NCBI RefSeq assembly: GCF_900108245.1
Contig: NZ_FNUY01000001.1
Location: 496,001 to 560,000, forward strand
Length of the DNA: 64,000 nucleotides
Reading direction: 5' to 3'
DNA from: Allobosea lathyri
GTDB lineage: Bacteria; Pseudomonadota; Alphaproteobacteria; Rhizobiales; Beijerinckiaceae
The notes under the pieces were generated by a model. It saw only the letters and a program-made list of their open reading frames with translations. It was not told where the DNA came from and ran no database searches. Within the stretch, counting starts at the first letter, position 1. The number at the start of each line of letters is the position of its first letter. Below, in pieces: positions 63,836-64,000 of the stretch. The translations under genes and the position numbers were made by a program.

Positions 63836-64000
63836 TCAGCCTTCGAGCAGCGCCTTGAGGGCGGCGAGGTCGCGCGCCACCATGGCTGCGTCAAGCGCGG
63901 TGTCGTCATCCGACATGTCCTCGCGCTGAAACAGCGTGAAGACGACCTCGCTCCCGGTATCGTTGCGGATCACGCGCATCGGGTTGTGCATGGCGGGGCC
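63836..64000 (-). CDS. Probable SRPBCC/polyketide cyclase-like protein, C-terminal end (partial)
   Basis: The last 54 or so residues of a protein entering from beyond the window: PAMHNPMRVIRNDTGSEVV, then FTLFQREDMSDDD and ARDLAALKALLEG before TGA. The pattern of a beta strand with GSEVVFTLFQR followed by a C-terminal helix recalls SRPBCC-fold proteins. Identification is tentative because the N-terminal two thirds are missing. Confidence 0.5.
   Translation of the reverse strand, partial: GPAMHNPMRVIRNDTGSEVVFTLFQREDMSDDDTALDAAMVARDLAALKALLEG

Overview
The window is G+C-rich bacterial chromosome with almost no spacing between genes. Gene content, codon use and dispersed palindromic repeats point to an alphaproteobacterium of the Hyphomicrobiales (Rhizobiales), perhaps Bosea-like; the genus is a guess. 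There is no rRNA, tRNA, insertion sequence, prophage or CRISPR array. Nearly every base belongs to a recognisable metabolic, transport or regulatory gene.

Layout. 0-4 kb: tail of an acyl-CoA dehydrogenase, a TetR regulator, an acetylpolyamine amidohydrolase/HDAC-like enzyme and a ThDP enzyme. 4-7.2 kb: a NitT/TauT-type ABC transporter whose operon also holds a Mug/TDG-type DNA glycosylase. 7.3-11.2 kb: a FadR-type regulator and a DctPQM TRAP transporter. 11.3-13.4 kb: cyclopropane fatty acid synthase-like enzyme and an exported alpha/beta hydrolase. 13.4-21.7 kb: complete histidine utilisation locus, hutIHGUD on the minus strand and hutF-hutC on the plus strand, with two copies of a palindromic operator between them. 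21.8-26.4 kb: a small stress and envelope cluster (glycine-zipper lipoprotein, PRC-barrel protein, transglutaminase-fold protein, lipid kinase, PAP2 phosphatase, flavin-reductase-fold protein, 50-residue membrane protein), several with EcfG-type promoters. 26.4-34.7 kb: PHA depolymerase, glutathione S-transferase, aldehyde dehydrogenase, ClC channel, quinone oxidoreductase with a divergent HxlR regulator, and pobA. 34.9-41.9 kb: a three-gene transglutaminase / ATP-grasp-alpha-E / transglutaminase-DUF2126 operon. 42-47.8 kb and 55.8-61.8 kb: two complete oligopeptide-type ABC transporters. Between them lie zwf-pgl-eda (Entner-Doudoroff), an LhgO-like oxidase, an M20 amidohydrolase, a threonine dehydratase-like enzyme and argE. 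The end holds an O-antigen-ligase-like membrane protein, a DUF2478 protein and the tail of a probable SRPBCC protein.

How the parts work together. The hut genes convert histidine to glutamate by the five-step HutH-U-I-F-G route under HutC. A near-identical HutC-type operator lies inside the promoter of the distant ABC transporter at 4.07 kb, so that transporter is probably part of the histidine regulon. This is the strongest new functional prediction here.

At least six families of palindromic repeats (about a dozen copies) sit between genes. One copy lies in frame inside the DUF2126 protein gene. Others end in a purine-rich block that appears to serve as the Shine-Dalgarno sequence of the next gene. 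All four complete solute-binding-protein genes are followed by a strong hairpin or palindromic repeat before their membrane-component genes.

All assignments come from reading sequence and motifs; no database search was run.
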